Shown: positions 10,850-21,037 of the stretch, one piece after another
How the letters are laid out: each line of letters begins with the position of its first letter
Numbering within the stretch: the stretch's first letter is position 1
Origin: Anniella stebbinsi
Lineage: Eukaryota; Chordata; Lepidosauria; Squamata; Anniellidae
Assembly: GCA_029215795.1 (NCBI GenBank)
Contig: JARDYH010000004.1
Span: 220,527,517-220,591,516, forward strand
DNA: 64,000 nt
Reading direction: 5' to 3'
Made by a program: the position numbers and the translations under genes
The notes under the pieces: generated by a model
Database searches by the model: none
What the model saw: only the letters and a program-made list of their open reading frames with translations
What the model was told of the DNA's origin: nothing

Positions 10850-11300
10850 AACCCGATTGGTCGCCATTGGCTGATATCTTCAGAAGTAGAGTGAGCCACA
10901 CCTGTCTCGGCCACCAAGGGGTGACTATGATGGAGACTGTGTAGACTACACAATATTAATATTATCATACCACAGTACTCATGGAATGAGAGGAAAAATG
11001 AGGGCTGCAAAGACATTCCCAGTTGAACAGGAAAGTGTTTGTATGAGGACTTGAGATGGGGGAGGAAGTGGGAAAGCGCATGCCCCGTAGCAAATAGTCT
11101 GTGCAAGTACACCGATGTAGGGTTGTTAGATCCAGGGGAGTCTGGATTCTGGATTCACTATGAGGCCGAAAGAGCTCAATAAATTGAATAGTCACCTTGC
11201 CTTCGATAGCATTTCCTTTGAGGAAGCCACCAGAAGCCAGTTGTCTAAATATGGGTAGATTTCTACCCCTTGAAGGCAAATGAACGGAAGGACCAGTGCC
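10850..11300 (-). pseudogene. Reverse transcriptase / RNase H remnant of the DIRS element
   Basis: At about 11225-11260 the minus strand reads YPYLDNWLLVASSKEML, the palm-domain active-site box, with YLDN in place of the usual YLDD. After a stop follows a segment ending FGLIVNPESRLPW, also typical of DIRS RT. Further on, at about 10870-10920, TPWWPRQVWLTLLLKIS resembles the block near the end of RNase H in these elements. Frameshifts, stops and a poly(T) run at 10799-10818 break the frame. Confidence 0.6.
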
Positions 11301-12159
11301 ATACTTTTTGTAAATATTCTGGGGCAGGGCTTTATGCGTCATCAGAAATTTGTGGTTCTGATGTACGTATGGAGCCGTCTCAAATCCAGAACAGGTTGAA
11401 GAGATCTGTAGAGGAGTGGACCAAATATTAAATCAGAGAGTGATATAGGTCTTCCAAAGGAGGCTCCACTCTGTACAGCTACCCCATCAACAGGCGATGC
11501 AGAAGAGAACAATGTTGAGTCCGACTGAGAGCTCTCTAAGGATTGAGGGGAATCAGGTTTAGTTCTATGATTAAACCCATCTTCTTCAAGCTGAACTTTT
11601 TGACACCCCACAGAATGGGGCTGGAAAAGAGAAGAGCTAGGTGGACGTACTGACGCATTCACGACGGTATCATGAGGCAATGGTTGAGCCCTGCGGACGG
11701 GTCACAATGACAGTGATCTCGGTAGAGTTAGAGGGAGTTGCGAGAAAACTTCCTCCAGTGGCAATCACAATACCAATGGAGCTGCTCAGTATCGAGAAAG
11801 GCGTATGTACCAATATAGGGGTTGGTATCAATGCCTGGTACGGGAGTTATGGGCCCATTGCAAGAGGTGTCCCTCTCATAATTGATGCCAATGTCTGTAC
11901 TGGTATAGCATTCTCGGGGGAGGCAACCCAGTTGAAGTTCTGTCCCTCTTTTTTTTTTTTTTTTTTTTTTACAGGGACCCGAGAATGATGCCCCTAGACA
12001 TCACAGGGATAAAAAACTCTCTCTGTTGAAATCATAGCACTCCAATTGTAGCTGCTCTAGGGAGCAGCCCTGTAATTGGCAGCTAGCCTGTAATGGCTGT
12101 GCTAATTAACTTGGTGGAGAGATGTCTACTTCAAGCTGCATGTTAGATGTCTCTTCTTG

Positions 12160-12965
12160 GTACCAAGAGATTGGCACCAAAAGAGGCAGTTGAGTCTCAC
12201 CCTTTGATGTCGATTCTGCCTGCTAGACATCTCATCTTGATGTCAAAGCTGCATGTTAGACATCTCATTTTGGTACCAAGAGCTCTGCACCGAGGAGCTC
12301 GGTACCATGGAGCTCGATACCAAGGAGCTCAGCACCAAGGAGCTCGGTACCAAGGAAATCAGCACCAAGGAGCTTGGCACCAAGGGGATCGGTACCATGG
12401 AGCTCGGTACCAAGGAAGTTGGCACCAAGGAGCTCGGTACCAAGGAGCTCAGTACCACAGAACTCGGTACCATGGAGCTCGATACCAAGGAGCTCGGCAC
12501 CAAGGAGCTCGGTACCAAGGAGCTCGGTACCATGGCGCTTGGCACCAAAGAGATCGGTACCATGGAGCTCGGTACCAAGGAAGTCGGCACCAAGGAGCTC
12601 GGTACCAAGGAGCTCGGTACCATGGAGCTCGGTACCAAGGAAGTTGGCACCAAGGAGCTCGGTACCAAGGAGCTCAGTACCACAGAACTCGGTACCATGG
12701 AGCTCGATACCAAGGAGCTCGGCACCAAGGAGCTCGGTACCAAGGAGCTCGGTACCATGGCGCTTGGCACCAAGGAGATCGGTACCATGGAGCTCGGTAC
12801 CAAGGAGCTCGGTACCAAGGAGCTCGGTATCATGGCACTCGGTACCAAGGAGCTCGGCACCAAGGAGCTCGGTACCAAAGGAGGCAGTTGAGTCTCACCC
12901 TGTGATGTTGATTCTGCCTGCTAGACGTCTCATCTTGACGTCGAAGATGCATGTTACAAGCTCCA
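12160..12965 (-). repeat. 15-bp minisatellite in the DIRS gag region, 225-bp higher-order repeat
   Basis: About 40 copies of a 15-bp unit (GGTACCAAGGAGCTC and variants ATGGAGCTC, GGCACC, GAAGTT) fill about 12270-12880. The unit is five codons long, so open frames persist in several phases on both strands. The minus-strand frame is a (SLVPS)n polypeptide. A run of 15 units recurs with a 225-bp offset (the AAGTT unit at about 12420 and 12645). The flanks are themselves a direct duplication: GAGGCAGTTGAGTCTCACCC begins at 12183 and again at 12881. Confidence 0.85.
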
Positions 12966-13082
12966 GTATCGAGAGCTTAGACCTCGGTACCAAAGGAGCC
13001 AGTTAAGTCATCGCCACCAAAGGGGCCACCCTCGGTATCGGGGTGGGGGCCCTAACAGCTGCAGAGGAGTTGGAACCTGGTC

Positions 13083-14375
13083 TCTCTCTAGCTGTAGAAA
13101 CACAGGTAGAGAGTATCCAGATGTTGGAAGATCGGAACGACCTATGGTTAGGGTGGGGGTCCGAAGACACTGAGGGGCTCTCATCCATAGAATCGCTCCA
13201 AGCGATCAGTCCCCAGAAGTCCTATGTAACCTGGCCTTCTTAGATATCCCTTTCACTGTAGAGACAGCTAGGGAGCGTCCAAACATTGGACGATCGGAAT
13301 GACCCATGGTCAGAGTCAGGGTCTGAGGACGCAGAGGGGCTCTCCTCCGTAGAATCGCTTCATGCGATCAGCCCCAGAAGGCTCCTGCCTTCTTAGATAT
13401 CCCTCTTGCTGTAGATACAGCCTGGGGAGCGTCCAAATGTTGGAAGATCGGAATGACCCTTCATCAGAGTCAGGGTCCGAGGACGCAGAGGGGCTCTCCT
13501 CCATAGAATCGCTTCATGCGATCAGCCCCAGAAGGCTCCTGCCTTCTTAGATATCCCTCTTGCTGTAGATACAGCCTGGGGAGCGTCCAAATGTTGGACG
13601 ATCGGAATGACCCTTCATCAGAGTCAGGGTCCGAGGACGCAGAGGGGCTCTCCTCCGTAGAATCGCTTCATGCGATCAGCCCCAGAAGGCTCCTGCCTTC
13701 TTAGATATCCCTCTTGCTGTAGATACAGCCTGGGGAGCGTCCAAATGTTGGAAGATCGGAATGACCCTTCATCAGAGTCAGGGTCCGAGGACGCAGAGGG
13801 GCTCTCCTCCATAGAATCGCTTCATGCGATCAGCCCCAGAAGGCTCCTGCCTTCTTAGATATCCCTCTTGCTGTAGATACAGCCTGGGGAGCGTCCAAAT
13901 GTTGGAAGATCGGAATGACCCTTCATCAGAGTCAGGGTCCGAGGACGCAGAGGGGCTCTCCTCCGTAGAATCGCTTCATGCGATCAGCCCCAGAAGGCTC
14001 CTGCCTTCTTAGATATCCCTCTTGCTGTAGATACAGCCTGGGGAGCGTCCAAATGTTGGAAGATCGGAATGACCCTTCATCAGAGTCAGGGTCCGAGGAC
14101 GCATAGGGGCTCTCCTCCATAGAATCGCTCCATGCGATCAGCCCCAGAAGGCTCCTGCCTTCTTAGATATCCCTCTTGCTGTAGATACAGCCTGGGGAGC
14201 GTCCAAATGTTGGAAGATCGGAATGACCCTTGGTCAGAGTCAGGGTCCGAGGACGCAGAGGGGCTCTCCTCCGTAGAATCGCTCCATGCGATCAGCCCCA
14301 GAAGGCTCCAGCCTTCTTAGATATCCCTCTTGCTGTAGATACAGCTAGGGAGCGTCCAAATGTTGGAAGATCGGA
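13083..14375. repeat. 154-bp tandem array, about 8 copies, in the DIRS gag region
   Basis: The marker TCTTAGATATCCCT occurs at 13238, 13391, 13545, 13699, 13853, 14007, 14161 and 14315, a period of 153 then 154 bp throughout. A diverged partial copy precedes the first. The reading frame shifts by one base per unit (154 = 3 x 51 + 1), so no single frame spans it. Minus-strand units encode a Ser/Glu/Asp-rich stretch (EESPSASSDPDSDEG). Successive units alternate CTCCATAGAATC and CTCCGTAGAATC, a 308-bp dimer pattern. Confidence 0.9.
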
Positions 14376-14384
14376 TGAGGCATG

Positions 14385-14679
14385 AAGCGGCCATGTCTCC
14401 AGTAGATCAAGGAGCCTGTGCCATAAGTGTAACAATTGTCCGGAAGAAACCATGGCTTCTAGAGCTTTTATCCACAGACCTGGCGCCAACACGGTTATCT
14501 TTTCAGTGCCAGGTCAAAACTTTTCTCCCAGGCATTTCAACAGCTTAAGTTGAGGTTTTAACTGACTTTGTAGCCAGGCTTAACAGTTTAAAATGTTTTA
14601 AATGTCAGCTGTCTTATGTTTATGGTTCTAAATTTTGTAAACCACCCAGAGAGCTTCGGCTATGGGGTGGTATATAAAT

Positions 14680-14730
<51 letters not shown>

Positions 14731-14731
14731 T
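14385..14731 (+). mobile_element. LINE 3' tail, subfamily II, ending in (AAT)n
   Basis: It starts in the last coding segment (CACGGTTATCTTTTCAGTGC, protein TRLSFQCQVKTFLPG) and runs through AAACCACCCAGAGAGCTTCG and GGGGTGGTATATAAATG to (AAT)16. It is inserted into the gag side of the DIRS element, directly against the 154-bp array. Confidence 0.7.
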
Positions 14732-14924
14732 AGCGACAGGTTTTGATGACCTGAGCCTCTCCCAAAACAAATTAAACAGAGAAAAGTCTGTCTGCTGGGG
14801 AAGCTTGCTAACGCACTTAACACATTTTGAAAAGGGGCCTTAATGGCTGTGCGATCCCCCTCAAAGCAATCCAAGATCGCTGGAGAATAAAATATCTAAG
14901 AATATAATAACAATAAATTATATT

Positions 14925-15065
14925 GTTTTAAATGTACGTGTGTACGTTGTATGTTTTTGCTGCTTTAATTTTTGTATATTGTTTTTAATTGTTTTAATCG
15001 CATGTAAACCCCCCAGAGAGCTTCGGCTATGGGGTGGTATACTTATGTAATAAATAAATAAATTA
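14925..15065 (+). mobile_element. LINE 3' tail, subfamily II, short
   Basis: Only the last 140 bp remain: a T-rich segment, CCCCCCAGAGAGCTTCGGC, GGGGTGGTATAC and (TAAA)n. It is the second LINE tail within the DIRS element. Confidence 0.65.
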
Positions 15066-15186
15066 AGACTAAAAATGAACTAAAACAAAGTAAAATAACT
15101 AAAAACCTTAGCACTCTAAAGCTTTCTCCTCAGGAGAAAGACAGAAGTTCCCAACAAGACATCCTTTCAGCAAGGCGGTCGAAAAA

Positions 15187-15339
15187 GAACTGAGGAGAAA
15201 GGCGGGAACATGGAGTCAGTAGACAGTGGGGGAGGGGTTCCCGCCAAAAACGTTTGCCTTAGCTATAGAAGTTTCCGAGACAGGCTCCATGCAGGCGCAG
15301 AGCCCATATGTGTGATGCACAGAGACCACGAAGAAGAAC
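15187..15339. repeat. DIRS ITR, high-coordinate end
   Basis: It is the reverse complement of the low-coordinate ITR from the GAACTGAGGAGAAAGGCGGG block through GCCCATATGTGTG. It ends CACGAAGAAGAA, which is the outer sequence copied in the internal complementary region. Confidence 0.8.
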
Positions 15340-15700
15340 AGGATAAAAATACTTAAGGGTGCAGTCCTTGACAGCTCTAATGTAAAAAGGGGAGGGGATT
15401 ACTTATTCCCCTGTTCTTAACAATGGGCAAAGGATCATTTTAGCAACAAGGATCCTATAACAGTGGTGTTGACTAAATAGGGCCCTCAACCAGAGGGAAA
15501 AAAACAATGGTGTTGCAGAAACATTATTTATTGATCCAATTACTGATTAATTGTGGTCACTCTTCTGAATTGTAGTAACACAGGAGACTGAAGAGTGAGT
15601 ACAACTTTAATTGGTAAACTTTGTTATTTACAGTTTCTCCCATGAAGGACTATATGCAAATGTCTGAAAAGTCTTGGATTTCTTTTCTACTCCCCCCCCC
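15340..15700. other. Unassigned DNA with an inverted partner at 19 kb
   Basis: About 15370-15455 (GGGGAGGGGATTACTTATTC, ACAATGGGCAAAGGATCATT) is the diverged reverse complement of about 19010-19100. No gene is seen. Confidence 0.4.
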
Positions 15701-15714
15701 CCCCTTTGCTGGCT

Positions 15715-15815
15715 TATGCATGTTTAGACAGAAAAAAACTCTACAACTCCCAGCATTCCCCAGCCAGGACTTTTCCTCCCTGTCTAAACATGCATAGGAT
15801 TGCACCCTAAATAAA
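15715..15815. mobile_element. Foldback MITE family F, copy 1
   Basis: GCATGTTTAGACAG at 15718 is answered by CTGTCTAAACATGC at 15780, with the tail AGGATTGCACCCTAA. Copies or halves lie at about 32098-32200, 55700-55765 and 56108-56215. It is short, non-coding and palindromic. Confidence 0.5.
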
Positions 15816-16077
15816 TAATGGATCAGTGGGGTGTATCTCAATTGCATGCAATTCTGTCGAATTTACTGGCAACCAGTAAGGTCCACAGAATTTGTTTCTC
15901 TTTTGGGGGCCCCATTTCGTTGGTTTTTTCCCAAAACGTGGGCCTACCACACTAGACACATTGCATTCTTTCTGTACACCAGTAGAAGGCAATCCAATGT
16001 CACTTTCTATCCATGAACATAAAGGATCATGCAGAGAATGTTAAATGGCTATCACAACAGTTGGACTTCCTATACCA

Positions 16078-16262
16078 GTCTTGCCCACACTGGTCTCCTC
16101 CAGATGTGTTTAACTACAACTCCCAGAATCCCCCAGCCAGCTATGCCTGGCACCCTCCAGATGTGTTGGACTTATGAGCCCCAGCTCACATGGCCAATGG
16201 TGAGGAATTCTGGGTGTTGTAGTCCAAAACATCTGCACGTCATCAGGTTGAGGAAGGCTTTA
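16078..16262. mobile_element. Foldback MITE family E (ACTCCCA type), copy 1
   Basis: The left arm (CTCCAGATGTGTTTAACTAC, then AACTCCCAGAATCCC) pairs with the right arm (GAATTCTGGGTGTTGTAGTC, then AAAACATCTG). Related copies lie at 18010, 42009, 55053, 60745 and 61207. It is non-coding and its superfamily is unresolved. Confidence 0.55.
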
Positions 16263-16854
16263 TTTGTCGACCTTAAAATTTTATGAATCTAGAAACATAC
16301 ACACTGGTTTCCAACCTAGATGGTACCCTCCAAAATAAAGTTATCAGAGTGTAGTTATCAAGTTCCCAGATTGTCATGGGGGTTGATAGGCCCAGACCTG
16401 CAGTCAGAAACATAGCCTGTAAGACCAGTAGCTGCCTGAAGTTAACTAGATTACATTTGATCAAAAAGAGAGGGACACAGTGATTATGGAAGTATGCTAG
16501 CAAGTATTCTGCATGATCCCAATATAGCAAAGATATGGCACCATCTAGAGACCAAAATAAATAACTGGTTTTCTGCGTAATCCTTTTGGCCACAGGGCCA
16601 CTTGTGGTGTTTATTGAGGTGACCAGGGGCACCACATGCACAGAAGCAGTGCCGGCTTCAAGTTTAAGAACATCCTTAATGCCCCCCCCCCCCCGCCTGT
16701 CTTTTCACTGCCAGTTTCACCAGTCCCTGCTGCACCTCCTCCTCTTCCTTATTGTTACCACCACCGGGGGGCCAGCAAGCAAGAAGACAGGGACATCTAC
16801 TGCTCATCCTTCTTGCTAACACGTTTCTCTGGGCCACAATGAGGGGCAGATGAA

Positions 16855-17152
16855 TAGGGTGACCATATGAAAAGGAGGACAGGGCTTCTGTATCTTTAAC
16901 AGTTGTAGAGAAAAGGGAATTTGAGCGAGTATCTGGAAATTCTCTCCTCATCACAACCTTTAAAGCTGCAGGAGCCCTGCCCTCTTTTGTATCTGGTCAC
17001 TCTAGTATAGCTCCTGCAGCTTTAACTGTTGTGATGAGGAGGGAATTTCACCAGGTGCTGCATGCAAATAAATGACACCTGCTGAAATCCCCCTTTTTAT
17101 GCAACTGTTAAAGATACAGGAGCCCTGTCCTCCTTTTCGTATGGTCACCCTA
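16855..17152. mobile_element. hAT-like palindromic MITE family A, copy 3
   Basis: The ends are TAGGGTGACCATATGAAAAG and CGTATGGTCACCCTA. Flanking octamers CAGATGAA (16847-16854) and CAGAAGAA (17153-17160) match at 7 of 8 positions. The two halves are inverted copies, as in copy 1. Confidence 0.75.
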
Positions 17153-17277
17153 CAGAAGAATAAGAAGGTTGCGATGGTGAAGAGAAGGAATAAGTCCCTG
17201 CAGGGGTGTGGGCTCTCGGCAGGAGCCGAACCATATCTACCCTTGACGCTGGCCCTGCACGCAATTCTGCTTTTGAG

Positions 17278-17278
17278 C

Positions 17279-17309
<31 letters not shown>
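17278..17309. repeat. (CA)n microsatellite
   Basis: An uninterrupted CA run of about 26 bases with one AA break, 125 bp after MITE A copy 3. Confidence 0.9.
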
Positions 17310-17343
17310 TTTTCCCTTGAAACCTGTCAGCAGCAGTCTCTAC

Positions 17344-17990
17344 GTAAGAACACAAAAAGACCCCTGCTCGATCAGACCAAGGGTCCACGCTAGTCCAGTT
17401 GTTGACCAGGGACCCACAAGCAGGACACAGTGCAACAGCACCCTCCCACCCATGTTCCCCAGCAACTGGTGTATGTAGGCTTACTGCCTCTTATATTGGA
17501 GGTATCACATAGCCATCAGGACTAGTAGCCATGGATAGCCTTCTTCTCCAGGAATTTATCCAACCCCCCCCCCCTTTTAAAGCTATCCAAATTGGTGGCC
17601 ATCACTACATCTTGTGGTAGCGAATTCCATAGTTTAACTATGCGCTGTGTGAAGAAGTTCTTCCTTTTATCTGTGCTGAATCTCCCACCATTCATCTTCA
17701 TGGGAAGGCCCCAGGTTCTAGCATTATAGGAGAGGGAGAAAAATATCTCCCTATCCACATTCTCCACACCATGCATAATTTTGTGCAACTCTATCATGTC
17801 CCCTCTTGCCCTCCTTTTTCTAAGCTAAATAATTCCAGCTGTTGTAACCTTCCCTCATAGGGGAGATGCTCCAGCCCTTTGGTCATTTTAGTTGCTCTTT
17901 TCTGCACTTTTTTCAGGTCTACAATATCTTTTTTTTAGGTGTGGCGACCAGAACTGTACACAGTATTCTAAGTGTGGTCGCACCATAGAT
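17344..17990 (-). mobile_element. CR1-like LINE 3' end, longest copy
   Basis: On the minus strand it encodes [18 protein letters not shown], then, over frame breaks, KIMHGVENVDREIFF, NGGRFSTDKRKNFFTQRIV and KLWNSLPQDVVMATNLDSFK. These are the conserved C-terminal blocks of CR1-clade ORF2. The 3' UTR (CTTGTGGGTCCC, TTGGTCTGATC) lies at the low-coordinate end. It is 5'-truncated and frameshifted. Confidence 0.8.
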
Positions 17991-18009
17991 TTGCGCTGAT
18001 TCCTAGAGA

Positions 18010-18128
18010 AGAGATGGGGAATGTGTGGCCCTCCAAGTGTAGATGGACTGCAACTCCCATCATCCTTCATCATTGGCTATGCTAACTAGGGCTGATGGAA
18101 GTTGCAGTCCAACAAATTTGGAAGGCTG
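18010..18128. mobile_element. Foldback MITE family E, copy 2
   Basis: The arms GGACTGCAACTCCCATCAT and TGATGGAAGTTGCAGTCCAA are near-perfect inverted repeats around TTGGCTATGCTAAC. They are flanked by TGTGGCCCTCCAA and its complement-like TTTGGAAGGCTGCA. Confidence 0.6.
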
Positions 18129-18129
18129 C

Positions 18130-19654
18130 ACGTTCTCACGTCCTAAAGTCTTCTCAGCAGCAGCAAATTAGGTGGTAATTTCCACTGTGAGGTTCACGGA
18201 GGCTGCAGATAACACCTGGGGGCCATATATAGCCCTCAGGTTGTGCACTACTGGTATAGAGCTTTCGCTACCATCGTCCAAGAGCCAAAGTTGGTGCCCA
18301 CACAATTAGCAACAGGATTTAAGAGGCGACATTTCCGTTTTCACATTTATTCAATAAGACCCAAGTGCAACTAACACGTCTGGATAGAGCCCAATGTCAT
18401 TGTAGACCAGCCTCCAACCAGCATGCCGACTCAGGGCACAAGGTGGAGAAAGGTTGCTGTAGGCCCCTTGTCACCTGACTTTCTTCACCATTAGAACTCT
18501 TGATTCTCAGATGGCCAGGCTGATTAGGCCCTTGGGAAAAGGCTGCCCTCTTGAAGGAATCTTGTGCAAACACAAACTGTTGGTCCAGGTATGATGCCAG
18601 GGCACCTCATAGCTGACAATTATCTGGTGGCGTGGATGTATGATTTCAGATTGGGATATACACCCCATTTCTTATTTGTATTTCAGAAATTATTAACAGG
18701 GGCAGCATGGCCAAGGACTTGTATCAAAACAAAGCAATGGACCAGACACGATGCTACATCTTTTGTAGAGGACATCCTCCATGGTATGAACGTCAGTTGG
18801 AAAGGTCTAAAGCTTATTTGGTGGGAAATAACCTGCTTCTTATACCCTGGGGTAATAAGCATGTGGCACAAAGATCCCCCACTCACGGTGATTTAAGATA
18901 GAGTAGACCGAAACTTCTTTTGGGGGTGCATGAGCGTATACATTTCAGATCATTTATACTGCTCGTGCTATTGTGTCAAATTAGGTAACAACCTTCTATT
19001 TTGTGAACATCACCATTGTACATTGCTAAAATGGTCCTTTGCCGACTGTTAGGAACAGGAGGAAGAAGTAATCCCCTCCCCTTTTATATTAGAGCTGCCT
19101 TGGTTTAGGAAAGAACCTGTGAGTGGGATTAGGGTGAAGGGGATTAGGGTGAAGGGGAGGACTCTATTACCAAGCAGAAAGCAAGTACATCCCCATCCCC
19201 ACCCTATATAGAAGGCTTAGACAAGGATTTGGATACCTTTTCCCCTGGGGAAATTTTGCTCAAGTGGAAACCACAACCAAGGAGTCAACAATGGTAGGTT
19301 CTTGCTCGTTTTCCAATTCTTTAAGAAAAGTTCCAGTTCTAAGTACAGACATAGGATCAAACTAGATCTGATAGGAAGATGGCCAAGGAATTATACAGAA
19401 TGGGCAAATCTTTCTGTCCTTGGTATCCTAGTAAGGTACAGGCCCATCTTGCCAGAAACAGAAGCCAACCTGCATGTAATAGCTACTCTTCGCCAAAAGG
19501 CTGCCTCTTAAATTCTGGTGAAGGGAATTTCCCCATTAAGGAAGTTCAAGTTCTTAATGTGGAAGTTGTACTGTATTCTAGGGAGAGCCTTCTACTATTT
19601 CTGATTTTATGCCAGCCAGACATTTGCTCGCATTGTCAAAATAAGAGCAGACAC
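18130..19654. other. Unassigned intergenic DNA downstream of CCNG2
   Basis: No exon is recognised. GGGATTAGGGTGAAGG is tandemly duplicated at about 19125-19156. The open frames near 18564-18900 and 19379-19660 have no family match I can name. Confidence 0.4.
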
Positions 19655-21037
19655 AGATAGGAAAAGCATTTGGTTTTATTGAACTGAAGCAAAGAGATTG
19701 TCTGAGTTATCTTTGAGAGAAAATAGCTTTCAGAAAACATCTTTTGACACTTAGGCTTGTAGTACCAAAAAAGCAAGCCTTCAATATACAGTATTTATAT
19801 CATATACAGGATACAATAAATTAATATCTACATGCAACATATAGAAAGTTACATACACACTGTAAAAATACAGTATTTTTCTGCTTATTTTGTTGAAGTT
19901 TTTTTTTTATACAGTTTTAATTTACATTTTTTACACATTTTTGTAAACATTTTTTTTCTTTATAAAAATCAGAGCACACCACACATCACCACCATTCACA
20001 TCGGCACTTCAGCCTAAACAAGATGGCCACACAATCCTAACTTCTGTTGCCCCTTCATTTCTACCATGGCATCACTTTCACATCATTAGACTACAAAGTA
20101 CATTTCTTCTTTTGCTCACTTTGCATATATTTTAAGATACTAAATAATGTAACCGTAAAGTCTGTGCTTTAAGAAAAAAATGGCAAGCAATCAAGTGTCA
20201 TTACAACCGTTTTATCAACTTCACATTTACCAACACTTCTGCATATAATCAATTGCCTTTCCGCTAAGAACTTCCACTTAAGCATGCAAACATGTTATGA
20301 TTATGGATTTACTTATGACAATTTAAAGAATACTGAAATAAGCTACAGGAGTTAGTAATTAACGGGAATGTGGACTTTACACTGAATGCCAATATTTCTT
20401 ATTTAAGTACTATGCTTTTTTACATTAACACAAAGGTTTTCTGAACACATTTCATTCCTCATATGAGGATCCGAAAGCTGGCCCTCAGATATTTTAACAC
20501 TAAAATATGCCTGGAACATTTAACCAGGTTGGTTTGCACTTAAAAGGTCATCTTATTCCTCCCTTTTAAAAAAATCTAAGCATATGCTTGATTAGGTAAG
20601 CTTCCTGAAATTGAACAAAGCTTTAAAAACAATGAGAGATCCTTTCTTTAAAAGAATGCACCATGAAAGTTTTGGTTAAAGTACTTCAGTCTGAAAAGAA
20701 ATAAGCATATATATATATATTATTTTTTTGCAATTTAACCTATCCCTAAAATATTTTACCATTAAAATTCAAACTATTTTCAGCAGGGCAATTCAAGCAC
20801 GTATCAAGGTTTACAGCTATCTTGTAGCCTGCTAGCAGGCAGTGTGCACTTATTAATGCTTCTCACTGAATGAGGGCCTAAATGCTTGATTGGATCCACC
20901 TCCATACATGTGACTTATCACCACTAAGGAGAAAAGCGCAGTACACATCTTGGGTACTCCATGAGACCATGTACCACGGTACAGAGAGTGCTTAGATACT
21001 TATTGCCTAAAGTACTATAACGCATTAAGAGCTGAAT
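19655..21037 (-). other. CCNG2: CCNG2 3' UTR (predicted)
   Basis: About 1.4 kb of AT-rich, largely repeat-free sequence follows the CCNG2 stop. The minus-strand AATAAA signal is at 19675-19680 (TTTATT on the plus strand), so cleavage probably falls within the next 10-30 bases. A short (AT)n run lies at about 20707-20721. The extent is inferred from the signal and the absence of repeats. Confidence 0.55.
19675..19680 (-). terminator. CCNG2: CCNG2 polyadenylation signal AATAAA (candidate)
   Basis: A canonical AATAAA on the minus strand, about 1.36 kb beyond the stop codon. It is the position I favour for the mRNA 3' end, as repeat-type DNA resumes beyond it. Confidence 0.5.

Larger units (their letters stand above)
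9085..15339 (-). mobile_element. DIRS-like tyrosine-recombinase retrotransposon, decayed
   Basis: The element is about 6.25 kb, bounded by inverted terminal repeats of about 150-185 bp (9085-9270 and 15187-15339). At 9364-9456 lies an internal complementary region whose first part is the reverse complement of the left terminus and whose second part is the reverse complement of the right terminus, joined end to end. This is the diagnostic layout of DIRS elements. Read on the minus strand the order is ITR, gag-side region (about 14400-11400), reverse transcriptase with YLDN (about 11240), a WPRQVW block (about 10900), a tyrosine-recombinase remnant (about 10080-9650), the internal complementary region and the ITR. 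Stops, frameshifts and poly(T) runs interrupt all frames. Two LINE tails sit in its 5' part. It is inactive. Confidence 0.78.

Noticed and set aside
12147..12905. Plus-strand ORF of 252 codons, and overlapping frames of 210-212 codons on both strands
   Set aside because: A 15-bp unit without stops in several phases keeps many frames open at once. These are products of the minisatellite, not genes; only the minus-strand frame has a possible gag origin.
13083..14375. Regularly spaced repeats that might suggest a CRISPR array
   Set aside because: There are no unique spacers. The units are contiguous 154-bp copies in a vertebrate retrotransposon.
15340..19654. A chemokine gene (CXCL13) downstream of CCNG2, as in human
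   Set aside because: I looked on the minus strand for the CxC motif in a short exon set and found none. It may lie outside the window or be absent.
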